Part shown: in pieces, positions 17,643 through 25,927 of the stretch
How positions within the stretch are numbered: position 1 is the stretch's first letter
Layout: each line of letters begins with the position of its first letter
NCBI RefSeq assembly: GCF_014645615.1
Contig: NZ_BMMB01000004.1
Span: 186,001-250,000 of the forward strand
DNA length: 64,000 bases
DNA from: Paenibacillus hunanensis
Lineage (GTDB): Bacteria; Bacillota; Bacilli; Paenibacillales; Paenibacillaceae
Reading direction: 5' to 3'
Notes under the pieces: generated by a model
What the model was told of the DNA's origin: nothing
Databases searched by the model: none
The model's input: only the letters and a program-made list of their open reading frames with translations
Position numbers and translations under genes: made by a program

Positions 17643-18690
17643 AAGTGATTATACAGAGGGTGCGCATGAGCGCATTATGAACAAAATGGTAGCCACCAAT
17701 AGGGTACAGACTAGTGGCTATGGCGTTGATGAATATTGTGAACGCGCACGTCAGTATATCCGTACAGCCTGTGGCAATGAAGCGGTTGATGTTCATTTTC
17801 TCGTGGGCGGTACACAGACGAATATGACGGTCATCTCTAGTATTTTACGTCCACATCAGGGAGTTATCGCAGCCGTTACCGGTCATATTGCTGTACATGA
17901 GACCGGAGCAATCGAAGCGACAGGGCATAAGATTCTCACACTTCCAAGTGATGATGGTAAAATTACTGCCGCTCAAGTACAGCAGCTGTATGAGCAGCAC
18001 TGGAACGATGCGACCCATGAGCATATTACGCAGCCAGGCATGGTCTACATTTCCCAGCCGACTGAAAATGGTACGATCTACAGCCACGCGGAGCTGGAAG
18101 CCTTATATGAAATCTGTCAGCAGCATGATTTACCCCTGTATATCGATGGCGCACGTCTTGGTTATGCGCTCGCTTCACCTGAAAATGATCTGACGCTGGA
18201 GCGTATCGCCGAGCTATGCGATGTATTTTACATCGGTGGAACCAAGGTCGGAGCGCTGATGGGTGAAGCGGTCGTATTTGTGAATGATCGCTTGAAAAAG
18301 GATTTCCGTTATCTGATCAAGCAGCGTGGTGGAATGCTGGCAAAGGGACGCATTCTCGGCATTCAGTTTGAAACGCTATTTGAGGATGGCTTGTACATGG
18401 AGGTATCGCAGCATGCTGTTCAGCAGGCACTACGTATTCGTGATGCCTTTGCGGCGCAGGGCTTTACATTCCGCTATGACTCTTCAACGAATCAGCAATT
18501 CCCGATCGTCTCACATGAGGTGCTGGACAAGCTACGCACCAAGTATTCCTTTTCTCTATGGGAAAAGGTTGATGAGCAGCACAGTGCGATTCGCTTTTGC
18601 ACTAGCTGGGCAACGCAGGTGCAGCAGGTCGATGAGCTGGTAAACGATATTGCTCAATTAGAGCCTGTATCCTCGCTTACAGGACGATAA
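17629..18690 (+). CDS. Low-specificity L-threonine aldolase-like PLP enzyme
   Basis: This 353-residue fold-type I PLP enzyme belongs to the threonine aldolase / beta-eliminating lyase group. It starts with 'FESDYTEGAHERI', has 'VGGTQTNMTVI' near residue 65, the cofactor Asp-x-Ala-Arg motif 'IDGARLGYAL' near residue 175, and the Schiff-base Lys206 in 'YIGGTKVGALMGE'. The family cleaves L-threonine or allo-threonine to glycine and acetaldehyde. Its start codon overlaps the end of marR, so MarR may control it; the substrate in this context is not proven. Confidence 0.85.
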   Translation: MIRFESDYTEGAHERIMNKMVATNRVQTSGYGVDEYCERARQYIRTACGNEAVDVHFLVGGTQTNMTVISSILRPHQGVIAAVTGHIAVHETGAIEATGHKILTLPSDDGKITAAQVQQLYEQHWNDATHEHITQPGMVYISQPTENGTIYSHAELEALYEICQQHDLPLYIDGARLGYALASPENDLTLERIAELCDVFYIGGTKVGALMGEAVVFVNDRLKKDFRYLIKQRGGMLAKGRILGIQFETLFEDGLYMEVSQHAVQQALRIRDAFAAQGFTFRYDSSTNQQFPIVSHEVLDKLRTKYSFSLWEKVDEQHSAIRFCTSWATQVQQVDELVNDIAQLEPVSSLTGR

Positions 18691-18764
18691 ATCGCAACCA
18701 CGGACAGACAGGACATAATCTAGCTAGCTATTTACAATAACCATATGTATAAGGGGGACTGAGT

Positions 18765-19274
18765 ATGAACATTAGACCGATCGAACCAAAGGATAACGCA
18801 GCGATTGAACGTATTATTAAAGAGTCACTGGAGTCATTCGGGCTAAACCTGCCGGGGACTGCTTACTTTGATCCGCAGCTTCGCCAGCTGGCTGAATATT
18901 ATAATAGTGATCCGCGTATGGCTTACTGGGTCGCTGTTACAGATGATGATACAGTAGTTGGTGGGGCAGGGATTGGCACCTTTGGCAAAGAAACTGAAGT
19001 ATGTGAGCTACAGAAGCTGTATATTATACCAGAAGCACAGGGCAAAGGGCTGTCTCGTCTGCTGGTACAAAAGGCGCTTGATTTTGCCGCTCAGCATTAT
19101 CGGTACTGCTATCTGGAAACCTTTGATCGGTTGGAAGTGGCGAATGCGCTATATCTCAAGTTCGGCTTCCGTCAGCTGGAGCGACCACTGGATGGTACCG
19201 AGCATAATGCATGTGATGCCTGGTATATAAAGGATCTGACCCCAGCGAATGAAGCGTCTGCGGTGAACGAATAA
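18765..19274 (+). CDS. GNAT-family N-acetyltransferase
   Basis: The 169-residue protein has the GNAT core: 'MNIRPIEPKDNAAIERII' at the start, a central strand 'VVGGAGIG', the acetyl-CoA motif 'LYIIPEAQGKGLSRLLV' (Q/R-x-x-G-x-G/A type) near residue 95, and 'ANALYLKFGFRQLERPL' near the end. The acceptor is unknown. It follows the aldolase by 74 bases with an AGGGGGA site and is probably in the same operon; a hairpin terminator follows at 19281. Confidence 0.85.
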   Translation: MNIRPIEPKDNAAIERIIKESLESFGLNLPGTAYFDPQLRQLAEYYNSDPRMAYWVAVTDDDTVVGGAGIGTFGKETEVCELQKLYIIPEAQGKGLSRLLVQKALDFAAQHYRYCYLETFDRLEVANALYLKFGFRQLERPLDGTEHNACDAWYIKDLTPANEASAVNE

Positions 19275-19280
19275 TAGCTG

Positions 19281-19328
19281 AAAACAGTTCGGTTGCACAG
19301 GGAATAGCGTGTAGCCGACCTGTTTTAT
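19281..19328 (+). terminator. Intrinsic terminator after the GNAT gene
   Basis: AAAACAGTTCGGTTGCAC pairs with GTGTAGCCGACCTGTTTT with a few G-U or mismatched positions and ends in a T-run. Confidence 0.65.
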
Positions 19329-19505
19329 GTGCAGGATTGACTTTGAAGCTGTTGGGAGCTAGATATAGATCCATATTCACAAGCTGATAGCCAGTAGCAA
19401 TATATACTGGATACATTAAAGGTTATTTTTAGGGTTTCCATACCTGATTGTAGTTTCCATCATCGTAATATCGTAAATTCCATAGTTTCCATAACGAAAA
19501 TTCCT

Positions 19506-19534
19506 TTGACGCTTCTTTTTGTAAACGTTATCAT
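19506..19534 (+). promoter_or_regulatory. GH88 promoter overlapped by a perfect cre site
   Basis: TTGACG (19506-19511) and TATCAT (19529-19534) are 17 bases apart. TTGTAAACGTTATCA (19519-19533) matches the cre consensus WTGNAANCGNWNNCW at every position and covers the spacer and -10 box. Binding of CcpA there should block the promoter, giving glucose repression of the hydrolase gene. Confidence 0.75.
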
Positions 19535-19639
19535 TTCGGTAGAAGAATGTTGTTGATCATAGTTAGAAATTGCATGATTTTCTCACGTTATACATATCGG
19601 AAGCAGGCACACGCCTGTCATCAGCAAAGGAGAGAGTAT

Positions 19640-20815
19640 ATGAGCAGCATGTCATCTAACGAATGGGTACATGAAGCATGGAAGTGGGCAACGGATAAGA
19701 CGATAACACAGGCGAGCATTACTAGAGATCATTTTCCACATGTAGCGGAGCATGGAGTGTATGATCGCTGTGATCCGCAGTGGTGGACAGCAGGCTTTTG
19801 GCCGGGACTTCTCTGGCTCGTGCATAAGTATAACACAGCGTCTACGGCTGAAACGGACACGAAGCAGCTGGCATCTCAGCAGCTAGCTCAATGGGCGCAA
19901 AGCTGCGAACGACAGCTAGAGCCATGTCTGCATGATACAGAACAGGTTGATCATGACCTCGGCTTTATCTGGCTGCTCAGCGGTGTAGCGCATTATAAGC
20001 AGACTGGAAATGCCGAAGCGAGACGGCGTAGTCTATTAGCAGCCAATCTGCTTGCTGCACGGTTCAATGTCAAAGGCCATTATATTCGCGCATGGAATTT
20101 TGAGTCTGCACATATGGATACACGCGGGGTGGCGATCATCGATAGCATGATGAATTTGCCCTTGCTCTACTGGGCTTCACTGGAAACGGGCGATCCTCGT
20201 TACCATGAACTGGCTACGCTTCACGCGAATACGGTCGCTCGTGAATTCGTGCGAGCCGATCATTCGATCTGTCATGTGGTTGAGTTCGATCCCCTTACAG
20301 GTCATAAGCGCTGCGAGCATGGAGGGCAAGGCTATGCTCCCGGCTCTGCATGGGCACGTGGTACGGCGTGGGCATTGCATGGATTCGCTCTATCCTATGC
20401 CTACACTAGAGATGCCAGATATTTAGAAATCAGTCGTCAGACCGCTAGCTTCTTCCTCCAGCAAATGGGGGATGATATCGTGCCTTACTGGGACTTTCGC
20501 GCGCCAGAAGCGAATCGCGATGCCTATGATTCGTCCGCAACCGCCATCGCTGCCAGCGGTATGCTGGAGCTTGCCAAATACGTCGACGAGTCTGAGAGCC
20601 AATCTCTACAACAAGCAGCTTCTCGCCTGATATCAGGGCTATACGCTCGCTACTCTACACGTCATAGCAACGAAGAAGGAATGATCACCCACGGCACCGT
20701 ACATTATCCTGAAAATCGTCAGCTGAATGTGCCGATTATTTATGGAGATTATTTCTTCGTTGAAGCACTCGCTAAGCTACGTGGTGAGCAGGGATTATTT
20801 ACACCAGGGCTGTAA
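19640..20815 (+). CDS. GH88 unsaturated glucuronyl hydrolase
   Basis: This 391-residue cytoplasmic enzyme hydrolyses the unsaturated uronic acid left at the end of oligosaccharides by polysaccharide lyases. The family residues are present: Asp106 in 'VDHDLGFIWLLSG', the catalytic Asp168 in 'GVAIIDSMMNLPLLYW', and the repeated toroid motifs 'ARGTAWALHGFALSY' and 'YDSSATAIAASGMLELAKY'. The end 'NVPIIYGDYFFVEALAKL' is also characteristic. ATG 19640 follows AAAGGAGAG; the frame extending to 19547 has no site. The perfect cre site in its promoter and the heparinase-like gene upstream support a shared glycan pathway. Confidence 0.92.
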   Translation: MSSMSSNEWVHEAWKWATDKTITQASITRDHFPHVAEHGVYDRCDPQWWTAGFWPGLLWLVHKYNTASTAETDTKQLASQQLAQWAQSCERQLEPCLHDTEQVDHDLGFIWLLSGVAHYKQTGNAEARRRSLLAANLLAARFNVKGHYIRAWNFESAHMDTRGVAIIDSMMNLPLLYWASLETGDPRYHELATLHANTVAREFVRADHSICHVVEFDPLTGHKRCEHGGQGYAPGSAWARGTAWALHGFALSYAYTRDARYLEISRQTASFFLQQMGDDIVPYWDFRAPEANRDAYDSSATAIAASGMLELAKYVDESESQSLQQAASRLISGLYARYSTRHSNEEGMITHGTVHYPENRQLNVPIIYGDYFFVEALAKLRGEQGLFTPGL

Positions 20816-21382
20816 GGTAATGGAATGAATGTCTAGGAGCAACATTGCATAATGATAAGGATTTCTGCATGATTGTACGCCATCATTTATTGTTTGCAAT
20901 AGGGCTATCTCTGCTTTATGAAGCTACATCTTATAGGATGCACGCCATACAGGGGAGGAATAAACGAACTGTGCAGGTTCTTATTCCTTCCTTCAATTAT
21001 TGCCATTCGCTATACACTATATGTATTGCAAGCTATACCTCAGCAACATAGTAGAAGCTATACACCAGCGACATAGTAACGGAATCTATTAGATCGATCT
21101 CTCTATTTCCCCGTTCAGCATAACATTTAGCTCTGTTTATCCCACTAAAAATCTAATTCTATCGATCTGATCTCAAGCGCAACTACTCATCCAGTCTCAT
21201 ATCAACCGCCGTTGCTACTTGACGACATTCCATCCGTGTGAAAGGATAGACCTCAGAGGGATCATGTAACACCTGTACGGACAAGATACATGTAATCGAC
21301 AACAAGCCGTGCTGACGATGCCCGGTTTTTTTGCCATGATTTTGCCATAATTAGGAATGGATACGTGAAAAGGAGGATCAGC
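20816..21382 (+). other. Intergenic region with hairpin and short duplication
   Basis: No supported gene. A hairpin pairs GGAATAA-GAAC with GTTC-TTATTCC around 20957-20990. Two near-identical 25-base units, each starting AGCTATAC and ending in ACATAGTA, lie at about 21031-21080. A 68-codon frame beginning near 20845 has no binding site and unlikely composition. Confidence 0.4.
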
Positions 21383-21595
21383 ATGAGCGATACGATACAG
21401 CCAGCTCTAGTTCACATTGAGCAGCTGCTGCAAAAGCAACAGCTTCGTACAGAGGATCATGATGCGCTCCAGCAGCTGCTGGATACTGTACAGCAGCTAC
21501 AGGCAGATAATAAAAGACTACGCACCGCATTGGTCAAAGCCAACAGCAAAAAGCCGAAAATGTCCAGTCGACTAAAAGACGCTCTATACGAGTGA
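21383..21595 (+). CDS. Small coiled-coil protein of unknown function
   Basis: The 70-residue product starts at ATG 21383, seven bases after AAAGGAGG (21369-21376). It is Gln/Leu-rich with heptad spacing ('EQLLQKQQLRTEDHDALQQL', 'VQQLQADNKRLRTAL') and a basic tail 'KANSKKPKMSSRLKDALYE'. It probably forms a dimeric coiled coil. No family is recognised. It sits alone between the GH88 gene and lpd. Confidence 0.6.
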   Translation: MSDTIQPALVHIEQLLQKQQLRTEDHDALQQLLDTVQQLQADNKRLRTALVKANSKKPKMSSRLKDALYE

Positions 21596-21908
21596 TCAAG
21601 GTCCAGCAGGTCGAGCGAAGCTGGCTTGTACAGCGATAAGCCAAGCCCGACTTTACATAGCGTAGCCCTGCGTCAATCGATTGTGCTGTTATTTTGCTCC
21701 TTGAACTAAGATGCAATTCAGTATTAAGATGATGTGGTGCCTGTATGATAGGATGGATGCCAATAGGTGCACCTGATGATGGATGCCTTGGCGCTAACGC
21801 TGATCCTCGATTGACAATGACAGAATTGGAACGCACAAGGAACATCAAGCCTAACGATCATGTAGTAGATTAATCTATTCAAACTAGCGAAAAGAGAGTG
21901 ACTCATTA
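21596..21908 (+). other. Intergenic region before lpd
   Basis: About 310 bases without a supported gene or clear hairpin. The binding site for lpd is GAAAAGAGAG-like and modest; a promoter was not resolved. Confidence 0.3.
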
Positions 21909-23327
21909 ATGACGATACAGTGTGATATTGCCGTTCTTGGTGGCGGTACTGGAGGATATGTGGCAGCAATTCGTGCAGCCCAGTTAGGAAAGGAAGTTGT
22001 CATTATCGAGCAGGATAAGCTTGGCGGAACCTGCTTACATCGTGGCTGTATTCCAAGCAAAAGTCTGCTGCGCAGTGCTGAAGTATTCGCGATGATGCAG
22101 GATAGCGAGCAATATGGAATCGCAGCAGATGGTGTACGTTTACAATTTGAACAGGTGCAGTCGCGTAAGCAAGGAATCGTAGATCAGCTACATCGCGGCG
22201 TGCAATATTTGATGAAAAAGAATAAAATCACGATCGTACGCGGTCAGGGTCGCGTGATCGGGCCATCGATCTTTTCCCCACAGAGCGGCGCGGTGGCAGT
22301 AGAGCTGGAAGATGGCGAGATGGAAACGGTAGTATCTAAAAATCTCATTATCGCTACCGGCTCACGCCCACGCGATCTGCCAGGTCTGGAAGCAGACGGC
22401 AAGCTGATCCTGAATAGTGATCACGCATTACAGCTGGAGCAATTGCCAGCCTCGATTCTGATCGTTGGTGGCGGTGTGATCGGGATGGAATGGGCCTCGA
22501 TGCTGAATGATTTTGGTGTAGAGGTGACGGTTGTCGAAGCAGCACCGCATATTTTGCCGCAGGAGGATGAGGAAGTAGCGCGCGAGCTGCACCGTCTGCT
22601 GGAAAAGCGTGGTGTGACGATCTATACAAGTGCTTCACTTCAGCTTGATTCGTATGCACCGCAGGATGATCGGCTTAGCATCTCGTTCGTTCATAATGAA
22701 CAGACGATTGAGCTATCCGTTGCTAAAATGCTCGTTTCGGTCGGACGTCGCGCGAATGTGGAGACGATTGGACTGGCGAATACCGATATTGCGATTGAAA
22801 ACGGCTTTATTAAAGTTAATGACGTGATGCAAACAAGCGAATCGCATATTTATGCGATTGGCGATGTGATCGGCGGCTTGCAGCTTGCTCATGCTGCCAG
22901 TCATGAAGGTATCACAGCGGTCAATCATATTTGCGGTGAGCCTGTACATTACGAGCCATCTCAGGTGTCTCGTTGCGTGTACACCCGTCCAGAGGTAGCT
23001 AGCGTAGGCATTAGCGCGGCACAGGCGAAGGAGCAGGGACGTGAGATTAAGATCGGCAAGTTCCCATTCAAAGCGATCGGTAAGGCGCTGGTGCATGGCG
23101 ACAGTGAAGGCTTCGTCAAAGTCATTGCGGATGCGAATTCCGATGATCTACTGGGCGTGCAAATTATCGGCCCACAGGCAACCGATCTGATCAGCGAAGC
23201 CGCACTGGCGCAATTCCTTGATGCTACGCCGTGGGAGATCGGGCAAACGGTTCATGCCCATCCTACACTGGCAGAGATTCTTGGCGAAGCGATGCTGGCT
23301 GTCGACGGCAAAGCGATCGGAATGTAA
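21909..23327 (+). CDS. lpdV: Dihydrolipoamide dehydrogenase (E3) of branched-chain 2-oxoacid dehydrogenase
   Basis: The 472-residue flavoenzyme reoxidises the dihydrolipoyl arm of E2 with NAD+. The FAD motif 'VLGGGTGGYVAAIRAA' is at residues 9-24, the redox disulfide Cys42/Cys47 is in 'GGTCLHRGCIPSK', the NAD motif 'ILIVGGGVIGMEWA' is near residue 182, and the catalytic His450/Glu455 region 'HAHPTLAEILGEA' is at the end. The symbol is by position: it precedes bkdAA, bkdAB and bkdB as lpdV does in B. subtilis. Unlike that operon, no ptb, bcd, buk or bkdR lies upstream. A terminator hairpin (23433) separates it from bkdAA. Confidence 0.92.
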   Translation: MTIQCDIAVLGGGTGGYVAAIRAAQLGKEVVIIEQDKLGGTCLHRGCIPSKSLLRSAEVFAMMQDSEQYGIAADGVRLQFEQVQSRKQGIVDQLHRGVQYLMKKNKITIVRGQGRVIGPSIFSPQSGAVAVELEDGEMETVVSKNLIIATGSRPRDLPGLEADGKLILNSDHALQLEQLPASILIVGGGVIGMEWASMLNDFGVEVTVVEAAPHILPQEDEEVARELHRLLEKRGVTIYTSASLQLDSYAPQDDRLSISFVHNEQTIELSVAKMLVSVGRRANVETIGLANTDIAIENGFIKVNDVMQTSESHIYAIGDVIGGLQLAHAASHEGITAVNHICGEPVHYEPSQVSRCVYTRPEVASVGISAAQAKEQGREIKIGKFPFKAIGKALVHGDSEGFVKVIADANSDDLLGVQIIGPQATDLISEAALAQFLDATPWEIGQTVHAHPTLAEILGEAMLAVDGKAIGM

Positions 23328-23432
23328 TATAGCAGTGACCAGAGCGTGCAAACGAGAATTCGGCACAGCAATTGCTCGTTTTACAGTACTCTGTAGAACT
23401 ATATGCCCTATATAAAAAAGTGAACAAAATGG

Positions 23433-23480
23433 AAAAGATGGACTGTCCTGCGAGAACAGGGACAAATCCATCTTTTCTTT
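23433..23480 (+). terminator. Intrinsic terminator between lpd and bkdAA
   Basis: AAAAGATGGA (23433-23442) pairs with TCCATCTTTT (23467-23476); an inner stem GTCC/GGAC adds stability. It suggests that bkdAA starts its own transcript from the 23480-23780 region, where an inverted repeat AAGCG-N6-ACGCTT occurs near 23543; no clear promoter pair was resolved and no T-box was found. Confidence 0.75.
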
Positions 23481-23800
23481 TCGCTGTAAGTATGTTTATA
23501 ATAGGATTGTACTCAAGTCTTAGTACCAGGTTTTAAGACAAGCGCTAATAACGCTTTGACGGGCTGTGCTGAGGATGCGTGCATCGCGATATCACACAGC
23601 AGGAGAGAGGTATATTTGCGAAATAGGGCATGAGAAGTGTACCCTTACAAGTAGAAGCCTGATGAACTAATAAGACAGCGATCCTTGAGTTAACGCATGT
23701 TGACGGCTTTGTACCGACTCGGCGGATGATACACTCAGGACGCGTAAGTGAGCACGAAGTGGACTTGATCGCTTCGTTATTTATGAAGGAGGTACCTGCA

Positions 23801-24829
23801 ATGAAGGCAAAAGGTACTATTGACCAGCAAACCCGGCATGAGCAGCTTGGGCTGACCGATGACCAGGCAATTGAATTGTATCGATATATGATGATGGCGC
23901 GTAAGTTCGACGAGCGTTGCTTGCTGCTACAGCGTGCCGGTAAAATTAACTTTCACGTATCCGGTGTAGGACAGGAGGCGGCTCAGGTAGGCGCTGCGTT
24001 CGCACTGGATCGTCAAGAAGATTATTTCCTGCCTTATTACCGCGATTATGGCTTTGTATTATCCGTTGGGATGACGGCACGTGAGCTGATGCTGTCTGCC
24101 TTTGCGAAGGCTGAGGACCCGAACAGCGGCGGTCGTCAGATGCCAGGACACTTTGGTAGTAAACGTCTGCGCATTGTAACAGGCTCCAGCCCGGTAACGA
24201 CACAGGTTCCGCACGCTGTAGGCGTGGCGCTGGCAGCGAAGATGAAGCGTCAGAAGCTCGTCTCGTTCGTTACCTTTGGTGAAGGCTCCAGTAACCAGGG
24301 CGATTTCCATGAAGGCTGTAATTTTGCCGGTGTACATAAACTGCCGGTCATCATTATGTGTGAAAATAACCAGTATGCGATCTCCGTGCCTGTTCACAAG
24401 CAGCTGAGCGGTAAGATCAGTGACCGTGCGCTGGGCTATGGCTTCCCAGGGCTGCGTGTAGACGGTAACGATGTGCTGGAAGTATACGCGGCAGTGAAGG
24501 AAGCGCGCGAGCGTGCGATCAATGGCGAAGGCCCAACACTGATCGAGGCGATGGTATATCGTCTTGCTCCGCACTCCACCTCCGATAACGATCTGGCCTA
24601 TCGCACGAAGGAAGAAGTCGATGCAAATTGGGAAAAAGACGGTTTGCCACGCTATAAGCAGTATCTGCTTGATTGCGGCATCTGGAGCGAACAGCAGGAT
24701 GAAGAGCTGCAAAAGGAATGCACGCAGATCATGAAGGAAGCGACCGAGTACGCTGACAACGCTCCTTATCCGCGTGCAGAGGACACACTGCTGCATGTAT
24801 TCGCAGGTGACGGGGAGGATGCACAGTAA
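23801..24829 (+). CDS. bkdAA: Branched-chain 2-oxoacid dehydrogenase E1 alpha subunit
   Basis: The 342-residue thiamine-diphosphate enzyme decarboxylates branched-chain 2-oxoacids with its beta partner. The TPP/Mg motif starts with 'FGEGSSNQGDFHEGCNFAG' near residue 158 and ends 'CENNQYAI'; phosphorylation-loop-like 'YRLAPHSTSDND' follows. The ATG at 23801 is chosen because AAGGAGG (about 23786-23792) precedes it by eight bases; an open frame to 23726 adds nonconserved residues. The stop overlaps the start of bkdAB by one base (TAATG), so translation is coupled. The products feed branched acyl-CoA primers for branched fatty acids. Confidence 0.95.
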   Translation: MKAKGTIDQQTRHEQLGLTDDQAIELYRYMMMARKFDERCLLLQRAGKINFHVSGVGQEAAQVGAAFALDRQEDYFLPYYRDYGFVLSVGMTARELMLSAFAKAEDPNSGGRQMPGHFGSKRLRIVTGSSPVTTQVPHAVGVALAAKMKRQKLVSFVTFGEGSSNQGDFHEGCNFAGVHKLPVIIMCENNQYAISVPVHKQLSGKISDRALGYGFPGLRVDGNDVLEVYAAVKEARERAINGEGPTLIEAMVYRLAPHSTSDNDLAYRTKEEVDANWEKDGLPRYKQYLLDCGIWSEQQDEELQKECTQIMKEATEYADNAPYPRAEDTLLHVFAGDGEDAQ

Positions 24830-25812
24830 TGGCAATGATGGAATATATTGATGCGATTCGTCTGGCGATGAAGGAAGAGATGGCGCTGGACGAGAACGTA
24901 TTTGTACTGGGTGAGGATGTTGGTGTGAAGGGTGGCGTGTTCACAACGACAAAAGGCTTGCAGGAGCTGTACGGCGAAGATCGTGTAATGGATACACCAT
25001 TGTCCGAATCAGCGATTGCCGGTGTAGCAATCGGTGCAGCGATGTATGGCATGAAGCCGATTGCGGAAATGCAATATTCGGACTTTATGCTGCCAGCGAC
25101 GAACCAGATTATTAGTGAAGCGGCAAAAATTCGCTATCGCTCTAACAATGATTGGAGCTGTCCACTCGTCGTGCGCGCACCAATCGGTGGCGGTATTTTC
25201 GGTGGATTGTATCACTCGCAATGTATGGAGTCAGTATTTTTCGGTACAGCGGGCTTGAAGATTGTCGCACCGTATTCTGCATATGATGCCAAAGGCTTGC
25301 TCAAAGCCGCGGTACGCGATCCAGATCCAGTCCTCTTTTTTGAAAATAAAAAATGCTATAAACTGATCAAGGGCGATGTGCCTGAGGATGATTATGTTGT
25401 ACCGATCGGTAAAGCCAATGTGCTACGCGAGGGCGACGATATTACAGTGATCAGCTATAGCTTGCCACTGCATTTCATCATGCAGGCAGCTGAGGAGCTG
25501 GAGCAGGAAGGTATTACGAGCCATGTGCTCGATCTGCGCACCATTCAGCCGATCGATCGTGAAGGCATCGTTGAAGCAGCACGACGTACAGGTAAAGTGC
25601 TGATCGTACATGAGGATAATCTTACTGGTGGTGTAGGCGGCGAAGTGGCTGCGATCATCGCAGAGGAATGTTTATTCGATCTGGATGCACCGATTCGCCG
25701 TCTGGCAGGACCGGATGCACCAGCGATGCCGATCAACCCACCACAGGAAAAAGCTTATATGCTGAATAAAGATAAAGTCAAAACGGCAATGCGCGAGCTG
25801 GCACTGTTCTAA
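24829..25812 (+). CDS. bkdAB: Branched-chain 2-oxoacid dehydrogenase E1 beta subunit
   Basis: The 327-residue protein is the transketolase-type beta subunit: 'MEYIDAIRLAMKEEMALDEN' start, 'GEDVGVKGGVFTTTKGL', 'ESAIAGVAIGAA', 'EMQYSDFMLPATNQI', and C-terminal transketolase domain with 'HEDNLTGGVGGEVAAIIAE'. The length equals that of BkdAB/PdhB proteins. It overlaps bkdAA by one base and is separated from bkdB by 115 bases that hold a GC-rich hairpin. Confidence 0.95.
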   Translation: MAMMEYIDAIRLAMKEEMALDENVFVLGEDVGVKGGVFTTTKGLQELYGEDRVMDTPLSESAIAGVAIGAAMYGMKPIAEMQYSDFMLPATNQIISEAAKIRYRSNNDWSCPLVVRAPIGGGIFGGLYHSQCMESVFFGTAGLKIVAPYSAYDAKGLLKAAVRDPDPVLFFENKKCYKLIKGDVPEDDYVVPIGKANVLREGDDITVISYSLPLHFIMQAAEELEQEGITSHVLDLRTIQPIDREGIVEAARRTGKVLIVHEDNLTGGVGGEVAAIIAEECLFDLDAPIRRLAGPDAPAMPINPPQEKAYMLNKDKVKTAMRELALF

Positions 25813-25877
25813 ACTGGAGCAATGTCTACATGCCTGACTTCGGTCATGCAGCTTGCCTCTGTAGAATGACCAAAATA

Positions 25878-25913
25878 AATTGCCGGTTCATCAACAGGAT
25901 GGCCGGCAATTTT
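25878..25913 (+). terminator. Intercistronic hairpin between bkdAB and bkdB
   Basis: AATTGCCGG (25878-25886) pairs with CCGGCAATT (25903-25911) followed by only TT. It lies immediately before the bkdB binding site. It may be a partial terminator or an mRNA processing/stability hairpin that sets the E2 to E1 ratio. Confidence 0.5.
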
Positions 25914-25927
25914 CAGGAGTGAATATA

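Noticed and set aside
23480..23800. Possible T-box leader before bkdAA
   Set aside because: The conserved T-box sequence AGGGTGGNACCGCG was not found and no matching antiterminator could be drawn.
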